A DNA stretch of 64,000 bases from NCBI RefSeq assembly GCF_001475935.1, contig NZ_LDQA01000028.1:248001-312000 (forward strand), in the 5' to 3' direction. The notes under the pieces were generated by a model. That model was not told the origin of the DNA. It made no database searches and saw nothing but the letters and a program-made list of their open reading frames with translations. Numbering within the stretch: the first letter of the stretch is position 1; the number at the start of each line of letters is the position of its first letter. A program made the position numbers and the translations under genes. The DNA comes from Aureimonas ureilytica. GTDB taxonomy: Bacteria > Pseudomonadota > Alphaproteobacteria > Rhizobiales > Rhizobiaceae. Positions 48,220 to 58,452 of this stretch are shown in pieces.

Positions 48220-49614
48220 CTATCCCTTGCGGAAGACGTCGATTCCGGGCAGCGCTTCCACCAGCTGGCGGAAGCTGTCGCCCCGGACCTCGAAATTGCG
48301 AAACTGGTCGAAGCTCGCACAGGCGGGCGACAGGAGAACGACCTCCTCGGCCCCCGAGCGGGCGGCGTCGCGCGCCGCATTCTCGACCGCGACGTCCAGT
48401 GTACCTGATATTTCGTAAGGAATTCGTTCACCAAGAGTCGCGGCAAAAGCCGGCGCGGCCTCGCCGATCAGATAGGCCTTGGCGACGCGGGGGAACAGCG
48501 ATTCCAGCGAGGCGATCCCACCCTCCTTGGGCAAGCCGCCCGCGATCCAGTGAATGCGCTCGAAGCTCGCCAGTGCGGGGGCTGCGGCGTCGGCATTGGT
48601 GGCCTTGGAATCGTTGACGAAGAGAACCGGGCCGGCGCGCCCGACCTGCTCCATGCGATGCACGAGGCCGGGGAAACTTTCGAGACCGGCCTGGATTTCT
48701 GCCGCGCGCAGACCCAGCGCCGTCAGCGCGGCGACGGCGGCGGCGGCGTTCTGCCCATTGTGCCGGCCACGCAGCGAACCGATGCCGGCCAGCGGAAACT
48801 CGGCTTCAATGCGCCCGTCCCGCATCGAAAGCAGCGTGCCATCACGATACACGATCCCGTCGTCCAGCGCCTTCTCCTTGGAGATGCGCACCACGACATT
48901 GCCTTCGCTTTCGTGCCAGTCGGCGATGCCGACACCGTAATCGTCATCGACGCCGATCACGGCCGTCCCGGCGTCTTTCAGAAGGCGGGCCTTGATCGCG
49001 GCATAGTTCTCCATCGTCCCGTGCCGGTCGAGATGATCGGGCGTCAGGTTCAGAAGGATGCCGACAGTGGGGGCCAGCGAGGGCGCCAGATCGATCTGGT
49101 AGGAGGAGCATTCCACGACATAATGCCGCTCGGGCGCGGGCGGCTCCAGCGTCAGAACGGCGACGCCGATATTGCCGCCGAGCTGCGTGTCGCGCCCGGC
49201 ATGGCGCAGACAATGGGCGATCAGCGCCGTGGTGGTGGACTTGCCGTTGGTGCCGGTGATGGCGACGAAGGGCGCGCGCGGGCACAGCGCGGCGCGCTCG
49301 CGCACGAAGATTTCGATGTCGCCGATGATGGGCACGCCCGCCTCGCGCGCCAGTTCCGCCGCCCAATGGGGTTTGGGATGGGTCAGCGGCACGCCGGGCG
49401 AGAGCACGAGCGCGTCCAGCCCGGACCAGTCGAGCCCATGCAGATCGCCGGTCGGCAAGCCTTGCGAGGCGGCGAGTTCCACGCTCTTCGGGTTGTCGTC
49501 GAAGGCCGTCAGCTCGGCCCCGCCCGCTTGGAGCGCGTGCGCTGTGGCAAGGCCCGAGCCGCCGAGACCGAACAGCGCGACCCGCTGGCCCGCAAAACTC
49601 GTCGCCGGGATCAT
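48220..49614 (-). CDS. murD: UDP-N-acetylmuramoylalanine--D-glutamate ligase
   Basis: Adds D-Glu. The 464-residue Mur ligase has the N-terminal Rossmann part [15 protein letters not shown], the ATP-binding loop [12 protein letters not shown] near residue 118, the [12 protein letters not shown] segment and [14 protein letters not shown]. The ATG at 49614 is followed by [13 protein letters not shown]. Spacing is 10 bp to mraY upstream and 3 bp to ftsW downstream. Confidence 0.96.
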   Translation of the reverse strand: MIPATSFAGQRVALFGLGGSGLATAHALQAGGAELTAFDDNPKSVELAASQGLPTGDLHGLDWSGLDALVLSPGVPLTHPKPHWAAELAREAGVPIIGDIEIFVRERAALCPRAPFVAITGTNGKSTTTALIAHCLRHAGRDTQLGGNIGVAVLTLEPPAPERHYVVECSSYQIDLAPSLAPTVGILLNLTPDHLDRHGTMENYAAIKARLLKDAGTAVIGVDDDYGVGIADWHESEGNVVVRISKEKALDDGIVYRDGTLLSMRDGRIEAEFPLAGIGSLRGRHNGQNAAAAVAALTALGLRAAEIQAGLESFPGLVHRMEQVGRAGPVLFVNDSKATNADAAAPALASFERIHWIAGGLPKEGGIASLESLFPRVAKAYLIGEAAPAFAATLGERIPYEISGTLDVAVENAARDAARSGAEEVVLLSPACASFDQFRNFEVRGDSFRQLVEALPGIDVFRKG

Positions 49615-49624
49615 GGCTCTCTCC

Positions 49625-50707
49625 TCAGCGCAGCTTGAGCGTCGAGAGGCCGACGAAAGCCAGCATCAGGGCGATGATCCAGAAGCGGACGACGACCTGA
49701 CTCTCGGTCCAGCCGAGCTTCTCGAAATGGTGGTGGATCGGCGCCATGAGGAAGACGCGCTTGCCGGTGAGCTTGAAGGACGCGACCTGGATAATGACCG
49801 ACAGAGCCTCCATGACGAAGAGGCCGCCGATCACGACCAGAACCAACTCGTGCTTGGTGGCGACGGCGACGGTGCCGACGAGGCCACCCAGCGCCAGCGA
49901 GCCGGTGTCGCCCATGAAGATGGCGGCGGGCGGCGCGTTGAACCAGAGGAAGCCCAGCCCCGCCCCGATCACCGCGCCGCAGACCACGGCCAGTTCGCCC
50001 GTGCCGACGACATAGTGGATCTGGAGATAGTTGGCGAAATTCGTATTGCCCGCGAGATAGGCGATCAGCGCGAAGGCCGCCGAGGCGATCATGATGGGCA
50101 TGATGGCGAGCCCGTCGAGACCGTCCGTCAGGTTCACGGCATTGGCCGCGCCGACCACGACCACCGCCGCGAAGGCCGCGTAGAACCAGCCGAGATCGAT
50201 CAGCAGCGACTTGATGAAGGGCACCGACAGCGAGGTCGCGAAGCTGCCGGACTGCGCCATGATGATGAGGACGCCCGCCACCAAGGCGATCGCGAACTCG
50301 ATGGCGAGGCGCGCCTTGCCCGAGAAGCCTTTGTGGCTCTGCTTGGTAACCTTCAGATAATCGTCATAGAAGCCGATGGCGCCGAAGCCCATGGTGACGA
50401 GCAGCACCGTCCAGACATAGAGATTGCTGAGATCGGCCCAGAGCAGCGTCGCGGCCAGAAAGCCCGCCAGGATCATCAGCCCGCCCATGGTAGGCGTGCC
50501 GGCCTTCTTGAAATGGGTCTGCGGCCCGTCGGCGCGGATCGGCTGCCCCCGCCCCTGCCGGATGCGCAGATTGGCGATGATGGCGGGGCCGAACAGAAAC
50601 ACCACGATGAACGAGGTGATCATCGCGCCGCCGGTGCGGAAGGTGATGTAGCGGAAGACGTTGAAGACCTGCGCGTCTTCGGTCAGCGCGGCCAGATAGG
50701 TGAACAT
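49625..50707 (-). CDS. mraY: Phospho-N-acetylmuramoyl-pentapeptide transferase
   Basis: Transfers phospho-MurNAc-pentapeptide to undecaprenyl phosphate, making lipid I in the inner membrane. The 360-residue protein has about ten spans. Family motifs are [13 protein letters not shown], the Asp-rich YDDYLKVTK and [10 protein letters not shown], and near the C-terminus [13 protein letters not shown]. Spacing of 6 bp to murF and 10 bp to murD says one transcript. Confidence 0.97.
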   Translation of the reverse strand: MFTYLAALTEDAQVFNVFRYITFRTGGAMITSFIVVFLFGPAIIANLRIRQGRGQPIRADGPQTHFKKAGTPTMGGLMILAGFLAATLLWADLSNLYVWTVLLVTMGFGAIGFYDDYLKVTKQSHKGFSGKARLAIEFAIALVAGVLIIMAQSGSFATSLSVPFIKSLLIDLGWFYAAFAAVVVVGAANAVNLTDGLDGLAIMPIMIASAAFALIAYLAGNTNFANYLQIHYVVGTGELAVVCGAVIGAGLGFLWFNAPPAAIFMGDTGSLALGGLVGTVAVATKHELVLVVIGGLFVMEALSVIIQVASFKLTGKRVFLMAPIHHHFEKLGWTESQVVVRFWIIALMLAFVGLSTLKLR

Positions 50708-50713
50708 GGTGCG

Positions 50714-52180
50714 TCAGGCTCCCTGCCAGGACTGGGATGGGGCAGGTTCGCCCGTGGATGGGGCGGGCGGCGCAAACTCGGCGACGAGATCGTCCACCAT
50801 TTTCGAGAAGCCGATGCTCTTGGACGCTTTGATCATCACGACGTCACCCGGCCGAAGGTGACGCACCAAGCTTGCGCGAAGCTCGCCGGTCGAAGAATGC
50901 CACTCGTGGCGCACCAAGCGCTCCAGCGCCGCGTCGAGCGCGGTCATCTCGGTTCCGGCCAGAAGCACGAGGTCGGGATGGGCGTCGAGAACGGCGGCGG
51001 CGAGTTCCACATGCATGGCGCGCGAAAAGGCGCCGAGTTCCAGCATGTCGCCCAGAACCGCGATGCGGCGCGCTTCCGGCCCCGGCGCGCATTGCGCCAG
51101 AAGCGAGAGCGAGGCGCGCATGGAGGCGGGGTTGGCGTTGTAGCTTTCGTCGATCAGCGTCCAGGTTCCGCCGCCCGGCAGCGGCAGAACATGGCGCGCC
51201 CCGCGCCCCTTGCTGGCGCGCCAGTCGGCGAGCGCGGCTGCGGCGGCTTCGACATCGGCGCCCATCAGGTCGGCCGCGCCGAGAACGGCCAGCGCGTTCT
51301 GCGCGATATGGCGCCCGCCCGCCCCGATCTCCGTCATCACGTCCGTGCCGTCGATGCGCGCGGCCAGGCGCTGTCCGGCTCCGGTGGAGCGCAGGGCCGT
51401 CAGGCGATAATCGGCATCAGGCGCTTCGCCGAAGGTGGTGATGCGCGTGACGCCGACGGCGCGGGCGCGCGCCGTCAGGCGAGGCAGTTGCGGATCGTCG
51501 GCGTTTAGAACCGCCGTGCCGCCGGGCACCAGCCCTTCGAAAATCTCGGCCTTGGCATCGGCGATCTCGTCGATGTCGCGGAAGAAACCGAGATGCGCCG
51601 GGGCGATCAGCGTGATCACAGCCACATGCGGCTGCACCATCTTGACCAGCGGCCGGATCTCGTTCGGGTGATTCATCCCGATCTCGAACACGGCGAAACG
51701 CGCGTCGGCCGGCAGGCGCGCCAGCGTCAGCGGTACGCCCCAGTGATTGTTGAAGGAGGCGATCGAAGCGTGCACCTCGCCCTGGCGTTCCAGGATATGG
51801 CGCAGCGCGTCCTTGGTGGTGGTCTTGCCGACGCTGCCCGTCACCGCGACGATGCGCGCCTTCGACCGGGCGCGCGCCGCAAGCGCCAAGCGCTCCAGCG
51901 CCTTCAACACGTCATCCACCACGAGCAGCGGAACCGTGACGCTGCCGAGCGCCGGCAGTTTCTTTTCGGCGACGACCAGCAGCGCCGCGCCGGCCGCGAT
52001 GGCTTGGCGCAGAAAGGCGTGGCCGTCGAAGCTCTCGCCCTTGATGGCGAAGAAGGCGTCGCCCGGCTGGAGCGTGCGCGTATCGATCGAAAGACCGGAA
52101 ATGCCAGTGGGCATGGTGCCGATCGGCCGCCCGCCCGTCGCCTGGACGATCTCCTGCGGGGTCCAGAGCACGGTGGTCAT
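50714..52180 (-). CDS. murF: UDP-MurNAc-tripeptide--D-alanyl-D-alanine ligase
   Basis: Adds D-Ala-D-Ala to the tripeptide precursor; acts with Ddl's product. The 488-residue Mur ligase has [18 protein letters not shown] near residue 31, the P-loop [13 protein letters not shown] near 118, [11 protein letters not shown] and the C-terminal [15 protein letters not shown]. Its ATG overlaps the murE stop by four bases (52177-52180). The last 20 residues are a divergent Pro/Ser tail. Confidence 0.96.
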   Translation of the reverse strand: MTTVLWTPQEIVQATGGRPIGTMPTGISGLSIDTRTLQPGDAFFAIKGESFDGHAFLRQAIAAGAALLVVAEKKLPALGSVTVPLLVVDDVLKALERLALAARARSKARIVAVTGSVGKTTTKDALRHILERQGEVHASIASFNNHWGVPLTLARLPADARFAVFEIGMNHPNEIRPLVKMVQPHVAVITLIAPAHLGFFRDIDEIADAKAEIFEGLVPGGTAVLNADDPQLPRLTARARAVGVTRITTFGEAPDADYRLTALRSTGAGQRLAARIDGTDVMTEIGAGGRHIAQNALAVLGAADLMGADVEAAAAALADWRASKGRGARHVLPLPGGGTWTLIDESYNANPASMRASLSLLAQCAPGPEARRIAVLGDMLELGAFSRAMHVELAAAVLDAHPDLVLLAGTEMTALDAALERLVRHEWHSSTGELRASLVRHLRPGDVVMIKASKSIGFSKMVDDLVAEFAPPAPSTGEPAPSQSWQGA

Positions 52181-53628
52181 GCGCTCTCCTTGTCGGCGAT
52201 GGCGCGCCGAACTTCCTCATGGTCGCTGAAGGGGAAGGTCTCGCCAGCGATCGTCTGGCCGTTCTCGTGCCCCTTGCCGGCCACGATCACCGTATCGCCC
52301 GCCTCGGCCATGGCGATGGCCGTCGCAATAGCTTCGCGCCGGTCGGCGATCTCGCGTGCGCCGGGTGCCGCGGCCAGGATGGCGGCGCGGATTGTCGCCG
52401 GAACCTCGGAGCGCGGATTGTCGTCCGTGACGATCACGACATCGGAAAGACGCGACGCGATTTCGCCCATGATCGGGCGTTTGCCCGTATCCCGGTCGCC
52501 GCCGCAGCCGAACACGGCGATGACCCGGCCCGTGGTGAAGGGGCGCACGGACTGAAGCACGTTTTCCAGCGCCTCGGGCTTGTGCGCGTAATCCACGAAG
52601 ACCGGCACGCCCTCGCGCGTGGTGCCCGCGAGTTCCAGCCGGCCCGGCGCGCCGCGAAGTCCCTCCAGCGCGCGCAGGGCGATAGCGGGCTCGACGCCCG
52701 TCGAGATCGCGAGACCAGCGGCGACCAGCGCGTTCGCCATCTGGAACTCGCCCGCCAGCGGCAGGACGATGCGATGGATCTGCCCGGCCGCCTCGATCTC
52801 GGCGATCTGACGATGGCGCTCGTGCTCCAGGCGCTTGAGAACCAGAAAGTCCCCTGCCCGCCCGACGAGGCGAACGTCGGCGCCGGCCTGCCGCGCCGCA
52901 TCGGCGGCGCGCGCCGACCATTCGTCGTCCGCGAAGATCACGGCCGGCGCGCCCTTGGGCAGCAGCGTGTCGAACAGGCGCATCTTGGCGCGGAAATAAT
53001 CCTCGACCGTGGGATGATAATCCATGTGGTCGCGGCCGAGATTGATGAAGCCGGCCGCCGAAAGCCTAATGCCGTCCAGCCGGCGCTGGTCCAGCCCATG
53101 GCTGGACGCCTCCATGGAAGCGTGCGTGACGCCCTCGTCGGCCAGTTCCGCCATGAGCTTGGCAAGCGCCACGGGCTCGGGCGTCGTCAGCGTGCCGTAA
53201 TCGTTTCGACCGGGCGAGACGACGCCGGTCGTGCCGATCGAAGCGGCGGCGAGGCCGGCGGCGGCCCAGATCTGGCGTGTGAAGGCGGCGATCGAGGTCT
53301 TGCCGCTGGTTCCCGTGACGGCCACCACGCAGCCCGGCTGCCGGCCATAAAAGCGCGTCGCCATCAGGGAGAGGGCGCGGCGCGGATCGTCCACCCGCAC
53401 CAGAGGCAGGCGACTATCGATGGTGGCCTCTTTCGAGACGAGAAGCGCGGCGGCGCCCCGCCGCTCGGCGTCCGCGAGGAAGCTTTCGCCATTGGCCTTG
53501 GTGCCGGCGAGGGCGGCAAACAGGAAGCCGGGCTCCACGCGCCGGGAATCCGAGGTCAGGCCCGTGATGTCGATATGGGCTCCGTCTGGTCCGGTTTCGA
53601 ACTCACCGGCGAGGTCGCAAAGCTTCAT
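52177..53628 (-). CDS. murE: UDP-MurNAc-dipeptide--meso-diaminopimelate ligase
   Basis: Adds meso-diaminopimelate. The 483-residue Mur ligase has [20 protein letters not shown], the P-loop [26 protein letters not shown] and the C-terminal [11 protein letters not shown], the DNPR motif that selects meso-DAP. The ATG at 53628 follows a terminator-like hairpin 24 bases away, so this gene may start a separate transcript. It overlaps murF by four bases. Confidence 0.95.
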   Translation of the reverse strand: MKLCDLAGEFETGPDGAHIDITGLTSDSRRVEPGFLFAALAGTKANGESFLADAERRGAAALLVSKEATIDSRLPLVRVDDPRRALSLMATRFYGRQPGCVVAVTGTSGKTSIAAFTRQIWAAAGLAAASIGTTGVVSPGRNDYGTLTTPEPVALAKLMAELADEGVTHASMEASSHGLDQRRLDGIRLSAAGFINLGRDHMDYHPTVEDYFRAKMRLFDTLLPKGAPAVIFADDEWSARAADAARQAGADVRLVGRAGDFLVLKRLEHERHRQIAEIEAAGQIHRIVLPLAGEFQMANALVAAGLAISTGVEPAIALRALEGLRGAPGRLELAGTTREGVPVFVDYAHKPEALENVLQSVRPFTTGRVIAVFGCGGDRDTGKRPIMGEIASRLSDVVIVTDDNPRSEVPATIRAAILAAAPGAREIADRREAIATAIAMAEAGDTVIVAGKGHENGQTIAGETFPFSDHEEVRRAIADKESA

Positions 53629-53648
53629 TCACCATCTTCCACGTCGCA

Positions 53649-53677
53649 GAAAAAAGCCGGCGGCGCGCCGCCGGCTT
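53649..53677 (-). terminator. Strong hairpin with T run between ftsI and murE
   Basis: A perfect 26-bp palindrome (AAAGCCGGCGGCG and its complement, 53652-53677) is followed on the minus strand by a T run at 53649-53654. It has all marks of an intrinsic terminator located inside the dcw cluster, 65 bp after the ftsI stop and 20 bp before the murE start. Confidence 0.8.
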
Positions 53678-53741
53678 TCGAATTGGATCGTCTGGGCGGG
53701 CTTCTTAGAGCACCCTGCCCGACGATTGAAGCCTTTTGGCG

Positions 53742-55463
53742 TCAGTACGATACGAGGAGCTGCTTGCCCGCGTCGCCGAAATCGGGCTTCACATTGAGAA
53801 AAGTCGCGGCTCGGCGAATGATGTTGCCCACCAGCGGCGCGGCGTTCCAGCCGGCCTGCGCGTTGGGCTTGCCCGGCTCGATCTGCGGATCGTCCACGAT
53901 CGACATGACGATGTAGCGCGGCTTCTCGATCGGGAAGGCGCCGACATAGGCGTTGAAGCGGCGGTCCTTGGCGTAATGGCCGTTGATGACCTTTTCGGCC
54001 GTGCCCGTCTTGCCGCCCACATGATAGCCGGGAACGTTGGCCGCGCGGCCCGAGCCTTCCTCGCCGTTGATGCGGAAGATCGTGCGCATGTCGAGCGAGG
54101 TCTTTTCCTGCAGGACGCGATGCTTGACCTCGTCAGCCTGCGCCTGGGTGCGCGGCAGGAAGGTCGGCGGAATGAGGAAGCCGCCATTGATCACGGCCGC
54201 CGCCGCGACCGCCGTGTTCAGCGGCGTCGTGGAGACGCCATGGCCGAAGGCGATGGTCATGGAATTGATCTTCTTCCAGGTCCTCGGCTGCGTCGGCATC
54301 GCGACTTCCGGCAGCTCGGTCTTGAGGCGGCTGAGAACACCCAGCCGCGTCAGGAATTCCTGGTGGTTTTCGAGACCCACCATATCCGCCTCGCGGGCCG
54401 AGCCGACGTTGGACGAATATTTGAAGATGTCGGGCACCGAGAGCGAAGCGCCCTTGTTGTGGAATTCCTTGATCGTATGGCCGGCCACGAAGAACGGCCG
54501 GGTGTCGACCATCGAATTGATGTTCACCTTGCCGAAGTCGAGCGCCATTGCGGTGGTGAAGATCTTGAAGGTCGATCCCATCTCGAACGTGCCGGCCGAG
54601 AAGCGGTTGAGATTTTCCTTCTTCAGCGCGTCGCCCGGGCTGTTGGGGTCGAAGTCGGGCATGGAGGCCATGGCGATGACTTCGCCCGTGTTCACATCGA
54701 GCACCAGCGCGCCGATCGCGACGGCGCGGTACTTCTGCATGGCGAGCACCAGCTCGTCGCGCACGATGTGCTGGACGCGCAGGTCGATCGAAAGCTTCAC
54801 CGGTTCCAGGCTGTCGTTCGAGGCGAAGCCGCTCGACTGCAGCGCCCGGAAGCCGCTGTCGTCGACATATTTCTCCATGCCGGCAATGCCCTGATTGTCG
54901 ACATTGGTGAAGCCGACAATGTGAGCCGCCGTCGGGCCGCCGGGGTAGAAACGACGCTTCTCGGTGCGGAAGCCGATACCGGGAATGCCGAGCGCCAGGA
55001 TTTCCTGCTGCTGGCGCGGCGTCAGCTCGCGCTTGAGCCAGGCAAAGCCCGCCTTGGACGACAGGCGATCGTGCAGGACCTTCGGGTTGAGATCCGGCAG
55101 GACGGTCAGCAGCGCCTCGGTCGCCTCGTCGGCGTCGAGAATGCGGCGCGGCTCGGCAAAGAGCGAGGCGGTCTTGATGTCGGTCGCCAGCACTTCGCCG
55201 TTGCGATCCACGATATCGGGCCGCGTCACGGGGCCGGCATTGGCCATCGCGCGATAGGCGTCGTTGGGGTCCGCCATCGCGCCCCACATGAGGAGCCGCG
55301 CGCCGATGACGCCATAGATCGAGCAGAAGAGGCCCGTGGCGATGATGAAGCGCGCCTTGTTGCGCGGCGCTTCGCTGCGGCGCGGGCGCAGAGATCCAAC
55401 GGCCGACGTCTCGGATGCACCGCGACGCCGCAGAAAGTTCAGGTTACGGCGAAAATCGATCAT
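53742..55463 (-). CDS. ftsI: Septal transpeptidase FtsI (PBP3)
   Basis: Cross-links septal peptidoglycan; inner-membrane anchored. The 573-residue class B PBP has a basic cytoplasmic N-terminus, one span (IIATGLFCSIYGVIGARLLMW, about residues 40-60), the dimerisation domain, and the catalytic triad of motifs: SxxK in GSTFKIF near 296 (nucleophile Ser), SSN in KYSSNVG near 347 and KTG in GGKTGTAEK near 482. It is followed by a strong hairpin before murE. Start overlaps ftsL by four bases (ATGA, 55460-55463). Confidence 0.96.
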   Translation of the reverse strand: MIDFRRNLNFLRRRGASETSAVGSLRPRRSEAPRNKARFIIATGLFCSIYGVIGARLLMWGAMADPNDAYRAMANAGPVTRPDIVDRNGEVLATDIKTASLFAEPRRILDADEATEALLTVLPDLNPKVLHDRLSSKAGFAWLKRELTPRQQQEILALGIPGIGFRTEKRRFYPGGPTAAHIVGFTNVDNQGIAGMEKYVDDSGFRALQSSGFASNDSLEPVKLSIDLRVQHIVRDELVLAMQKYRAVAIGALVLDVNTGEVIAMASMPDFDPNSPGDALKKENLNRFSAGTFEMGSTFKIFTTAMALDFGKVNINSMVDTRPFFVAGHTIKEFHNKGASLSVPDIFKYSSNVGSAREADMVGLENHQEFLTRLGVLSRLKTELPEVAMPTQPRTWKKINSMTIAFGHGVSTTPLNTAVAAAAVINGGFLIPPTFLPRTQAQADEVKHRVLQEKTSLDMRTIFRINGEEGSGRAANVPGYHVGGKTGTAEKVINGHYAKDRRFNAYVGAFPIEKPRYIVMSIVDDPQIEPGKPNAQAGWNAAPLVGNIIRRAATFLNVKPDFGDAGKQLLVSY

Positions 55464-55819
55464 CGCGACTTGCTCCCGTCCACGGCGGCGAACCGTTCGC
55501 GGTTCTTCTGGTCGGTCTCAGGCACGACGGGCAGCGGAGGCGAAGGAAGCTGGTTCGGCTCCACGATCTGCTCGGGAGCGGTCGGGTTGAGCTTCAGCGT
55601 GTCTTGGAAGGATTTGGCGAGCTGCTCCAGACGATTGGGCTGGTTGAGAAGACTCCAGTCCGCGTCGAGCAGCTGGATCGTCTCCTTTTCCAAGGCGATC
55701 TTGCGGTCGAGAAGCGCGATCTGATGCTCCACCGATTCGGCCTGATACTTCTGTCCGAAGGTCCAGGCGGCGGCGCCAAGCATGAGGATGACGAGGAGAA
55801 CGTCGAGCGTCTTCGACAT
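55460..55819 (-). CDS. ftsL: Divisome protein FtsL
   Basis: A 119-residue bitopic protein: one span (VLLVILMLGAAAWTFGQ, about residues 7-23) and a coiled-coil periplasmic stretch (VEHQIALLDRKIALEKETIQLLDADW). It then ends in a Pro-rich tail. Position between rsmH and ftsI is the standard place and supports the call better than sequence, as FtsL is poorly conserved. The ATG at 55819 is used; a TTG at 55831 overlapping the rsmH stop is the alternative. It forms a complex with FtsB and FtsQ in other bacteria. Confidence 0.87.
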   Translation of the reverse strand: MSKTLDVLLVILMLGAAAWTFGQKYQAESVEHQIALLDRKIALEKETIQLLDADWSLLNQPNRLEQLAKSFQDTLKLNPTAPEQIVEPNQLPSPPLPVVPETDQKNRERFAAVDGSKSR

Positions 55820-55827
55820 GGGACGGT

Positions 55828-56859
55828 TCAAGCTCCGGACGGCAGGTCTGCCAGCGACGGCAGATCGATGAAATCCGTCGCCTCGCTTTCCGGGCGCGGG
55901 GGCGCGTCGGTGCGGACGGCGGAACGCAACTTGGCGGAACGAGCGCGAGGGTTGGACGAGATTTCGTCCTCGTCACCCGTCACCGGCCGGTTACGAGATT
56001 CGAATGTGCGGTCCTTATGCTGAACATCTGGTAAATGGCGCGAGGTCGAAGCCGCTTCCGATCGATCGCGCAGGAAGCGCTTGACGATCCGATCCTCCAG
56101 CGAATGGAAGGTAACGATCGCCAGCCGGCCGCCGGGCTTCAGGACGCGCTCGGCCGCGACCAGCGCGCGCGCCAGTTCGCCCAACTCGTCGTTCACATAG
56201 ATGCGCAGCGCCTGGAAGGTGCGCGTGGCCGGATCGATGCGATCCTTGGGCGCGCGGCCGACGACGCGGCCGACGACCTGCGCCAGATCCAGCGTGCGCT
56301 CGAACGGACGCTCGGCCCGGCGCGCCTCGATGGCGCGCGCGATGCGCCCGGCCTGTCGCTCCTCGCCCAGGAAATTCAGGACGCGCGCGAGATCGCCGAC
56401 CTTCAGTCGGTTGACCACATCGGCCGCGCTCGGCCCCGAGCGGCTCATGCGCATGTCGAGCGGGCCGTCCTTCTGGAAGGAGAAGCCCCTCTCCGCCTCG
56501 TCGATCTGCATGGAGGAGACGCCGATATCGAGCACGACGCCATCGACCGAGCCCCCCGCCTCACGCGCGACGATCTCCTCCAGGTCGCCGAAGCGACCGT
56601 GGACGAGACGCAGATTCGGCTGCGCCGCCAGCATGGGCGCGGCGGCGGCGATGGCGGTTGGGTCGCGGTCGATGCCCAGAACACTGGCGCCCGACATGAG
56701 AAGGGCGGCCGAATAGCCGCCCGCCCCGAAGGTCCCATCGACGATCATATCGCCGGAGCCAGGGTCGAGCGCCTCCAGCACAGGCCGGAGGAGCACCGGA
56801 ATGTGACGAACCGGTCCGCCATCGGCAGGTTCCTCAACCATGCCGTGATCCGTCATCAT
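55828..56859 (-). CDS. rsmH: 16S rRNA (cytosine-1402-N4)-methyltransferase
   Basis: Methylates C1402 of 16S rRNA. The 343-residue protein has the pattern [27 protein letters not shown] (SAM loop near residue 43), [19 protein letters not shown], and the C-terminal [17 protein letters not shown]-like block. Start ATG at 56859 overlaps the mraZ stop by four bases. It is also called mraW. The C-terminal 50 residues are a divergent charged tail. Confidence 0.96.
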   Translation of the reverse strand: MMTDHGMVEEPADGGPVRHIPVLLRPVLEALDPGSGDMIVDGTFGAGGYSAALLMSGASVLGIDRDPTAIAAAAPMLAAQPNLRLVHGRFGDLEEIVAREAGGSVDGVVLDIGVSSMQIDEAERGFSFQKDGPLDMRMSRSGPSAADVVNRLKVGDLARVLNFLGEERQAGRIARAIEARRAERPFERTLDLAQVVGRVVGRAPKDRIDPATRTFQALRIYVNDELGELARALVAAERVLKPGGRLAIVTFHSLEDRIVKRFLRDRSEAASTSRHLPDVQHKDRTFESRNRPVTGDEDEISSNPRARSAKLRSAVRTDAPPRPESEATDFIDLPSLADLPSGA

Positions 56860-57317
56860 TCCGGCGCACCCTCGGACATGCCTCGGCTGGATCGACGCGC
56901 CGTCAAACGCGCGCGCGCCTCCGCTCGATAGGCCTCGAACCGGGATGGCTCCCAGAGTTGGAAGAAATGATTGCGCCCCACGAAGGTCACGCGATCGGTG
57001 ATGCCCGTGTGAGAGCGAATGAAGTCCGACACCATGATGCGCCCCTCGGCATCGAATTTCAGAAAGGCGCCATCGCCATAGGCAAAGAGCGACATGTCCG
57101 AATAGTCCTCGCTGAAAGGGTCCGCATCCGCCATGCGGGCCTCGTAGCGCTCCAGAAGATCCATGCCGCCGACATCGATGGCCGGCTGCCCGATCGCCTG
57201 AAGGGCGTAAAGCTCGCGAAACCCGCGCGCCGCCAAGACCTGACGAAACAGGGCCGGCACCGACACCCGGCCTTTGGCGTCGATATTGTTGACCGAGTTG
57301 GAGAGAAACCGGTCCAT
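56856..57317 (-). CDS. mraZ: Transcriptional regulator MraZ
   Basis: DNA-binding repressor that controls the dcw cluster in other bacteria. The 153-residue product has two tandem SpoVT/AbrB-like units, each with an aspartate-glycine-arginine core: [16 protein letters not shown] near residue 10 and [15 protein letters not shown] near 87. ATG 57317 begins [10 protein letters not shown], as in the family; an earlier GTG at 57362 would add 15 residues. It is the first gene of the cluster. Four TGGGN repeats with 10-bp spacing, similar to known MraZ sites, lie upstream. Confidence 0.93.
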   Translation of the reverse strand: MDRFLSNSVNNIDAKGRVSVPALFRQVLAARGFRELYALQAIGQPAIDVGGMDLLERYEARMADADPFSEDYSDMSLFAYGDGAFLKFDAEGRIMVSDFIRSHTGITDRVTFVGRNHFFQLWEPSRFEAYRAEARARLTARRSSRGMSEGAPE

Positions 57318-57508
57318 CGTCGCCGCCGACCGCCCCTCTGATCCCTCGCTTTGCCACGACACCCTCGCCCACGCTCAACGCCGAATTTCAGCACACAAAC
57401 TCACCCGCCGGCAGCACAACAGCCGACGTCGCCCCAGCCAAAACACGCTGAAACGGATGCTCGCCAATGTTCGAATTCGACCCAAAACCGGGCCTTCAGG
57501 ATGAGATT

Positions 57509-57543
57509 TGGGATATCATGGGCTCCCATGGGGGTCAATGGGA
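57509..57543 (-). promoter_or_regulatory. Predicted mraZ promoter with four MraZ-type repeats
   Basis: On the plus strand, TGGGA, TGGGC, TGGGG and TGGGA begin at 57509, 57519, 57529 and 57539, exactly 10 bp apart. This is the TGGGN-N5-TGGGN pattern bound by MraZ. On the minus strand the same DNA carries TTGACC (57533-57538) and TATCCC (57510-57515) with a 17-bp gap, a good sigma-70 promoter facing mraZ about 190 bp upstream. Orientation of the repeats is opposite to the gene. Autoregulation is an inference. Confidence 0.72.
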
Positions 57544-57600
57544 ACGGCCCGGCCGAGCGGGAGCGGGCAGCCTGTTGCAGGCTTGCAGCACGACATGATT

Positions 57601-57625
57601 TTAATATGATTTAACAGTATATTAA
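57601..57625 (-). promoter_or_regulatory. CtrA-type box upstream of mraZ
   Basis: TTAA at 57611-57614 and TTAA at 57622-57625 are separated by seven bases, a perfect CtrA full site. A third TTAA lies at 57601-57604, six bases before the first. The box is 68 bp beyond the MraZ-type repeats on the promoter-distal side. Confidence 0.65.
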
Positions 57626-58017
57626 GATGATCGGTTCTGCGCTCGGTTGAACTCGCTCAACGTGGCCCGAAGGGCCATCACAGCCCGGCGCGCGGGTCTT
57701 TGAATCCAGCATTTACAAAGGGTAAACGGCAGACGACCGACCCAAACTGCTAAGGGTCTCCATTTTCTTAGGCCTGCCCAAGGCCGGCGTAAAATGCGCG
57801 AAAGCCGCTCTTGAACTTTTGGTAAAACAGGAAATCTAAGCGCGGCCGGCTTGAGTCGTGCTGCACCCGAAGGCAGGCGAGCGGATCGGCGGAGAATCGG
57901 GGAGAGCGTGGTGGAGCTTCATCCCATCCCGCGTCCCATGTCGGGGGACAGTCTCGGCTTGAGTGCCGAACGCCTCTGCGGGCGCCGATCATGATGGGGC
58001 GTGTCGATGGTCGAAGG

Positions 58018-58402
58018 CCAGCCGGCCTATAAGCCGGGTTCTGTGCGGCGGCTTTCGCCGCCCGGCGACCATTCCTCTGGGACGCCGCTCGCGCGACGCC
58101 TCAAGCAACCCACCCGAACGACAGGGCCGGAGAGGCCTGGCGGTTTCCCGCCGCGTCGTTCCTATTCGGTCTTGCTCCCGGTGGGGTTTGCCCTGCCGTC
58201 GCCATTGCTGGAAACGCGGTGGGCTCTTACCCCACCGTTTCACCCTTACCTTCGGCCGAAGCCGAAGGCGGTTTGTTTTCTGTGGCACTTTCCCTGGGGT
58301 CACCCCCGCCGGGCGTTACCCGGCACCGTTTCTCCGTGGAGCCCGGACTTTCCTCCCCCGCCGCCTTTCGACATATGACGGGAGCGGCCGCCCGGCCGGC
58401 TG
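58018..58402 (-). ncRNA. rnpB: RNase P RNA
   Basis: Catalytic RNA that trims the 5' end of tRNAs. On the minus strand the 5' part holds GAGGAAAGTCCGGGCTCC and the 3' part holds ACAGAACCCGGCTTAT, the two most conserved RNase P RNA segments. The ends pair: AGCCGGCC (58394-58401 on the minus strand) with GGCCGGCT (58020-58027), forming the P1 helix. The roughly 385-nt length and the GGGTAAGAGCCCACCG and GGGTGGGTTGCTTGAGG blocks fit the alphaproteobacterial type A form. The ends are placed to within a few bases. Confidence 0.93.
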
Positions 58403-58452
58403 GCGTGCGTGGTCTCGCGCGCCGGGGGGTCCGCTGTCAAGCGTCGGTCGGC

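Larger units (their letters stand above)
57318..58017. other. Regulatory region between mraZ and rnpB
   Basis: Seven hundred bases with no protein gene supported. It holds an inferred mraZ promoter, MraZ-type repeats, a CtrA-type box and three GANTC sites (57702-57706, 57854-57858, 57895-57899). The right-hand 400 bp are otherwise unassigned; the short open frame around 57768-57992 has no family support. Confidence 0.6.

Noticed and set aside
57768-57992. Short minus-strand open frame between mraZ and rnpB
   Set aside because: No domain and no ribosome-binding site, and it lies in a regulatory and RNA-rich gap.
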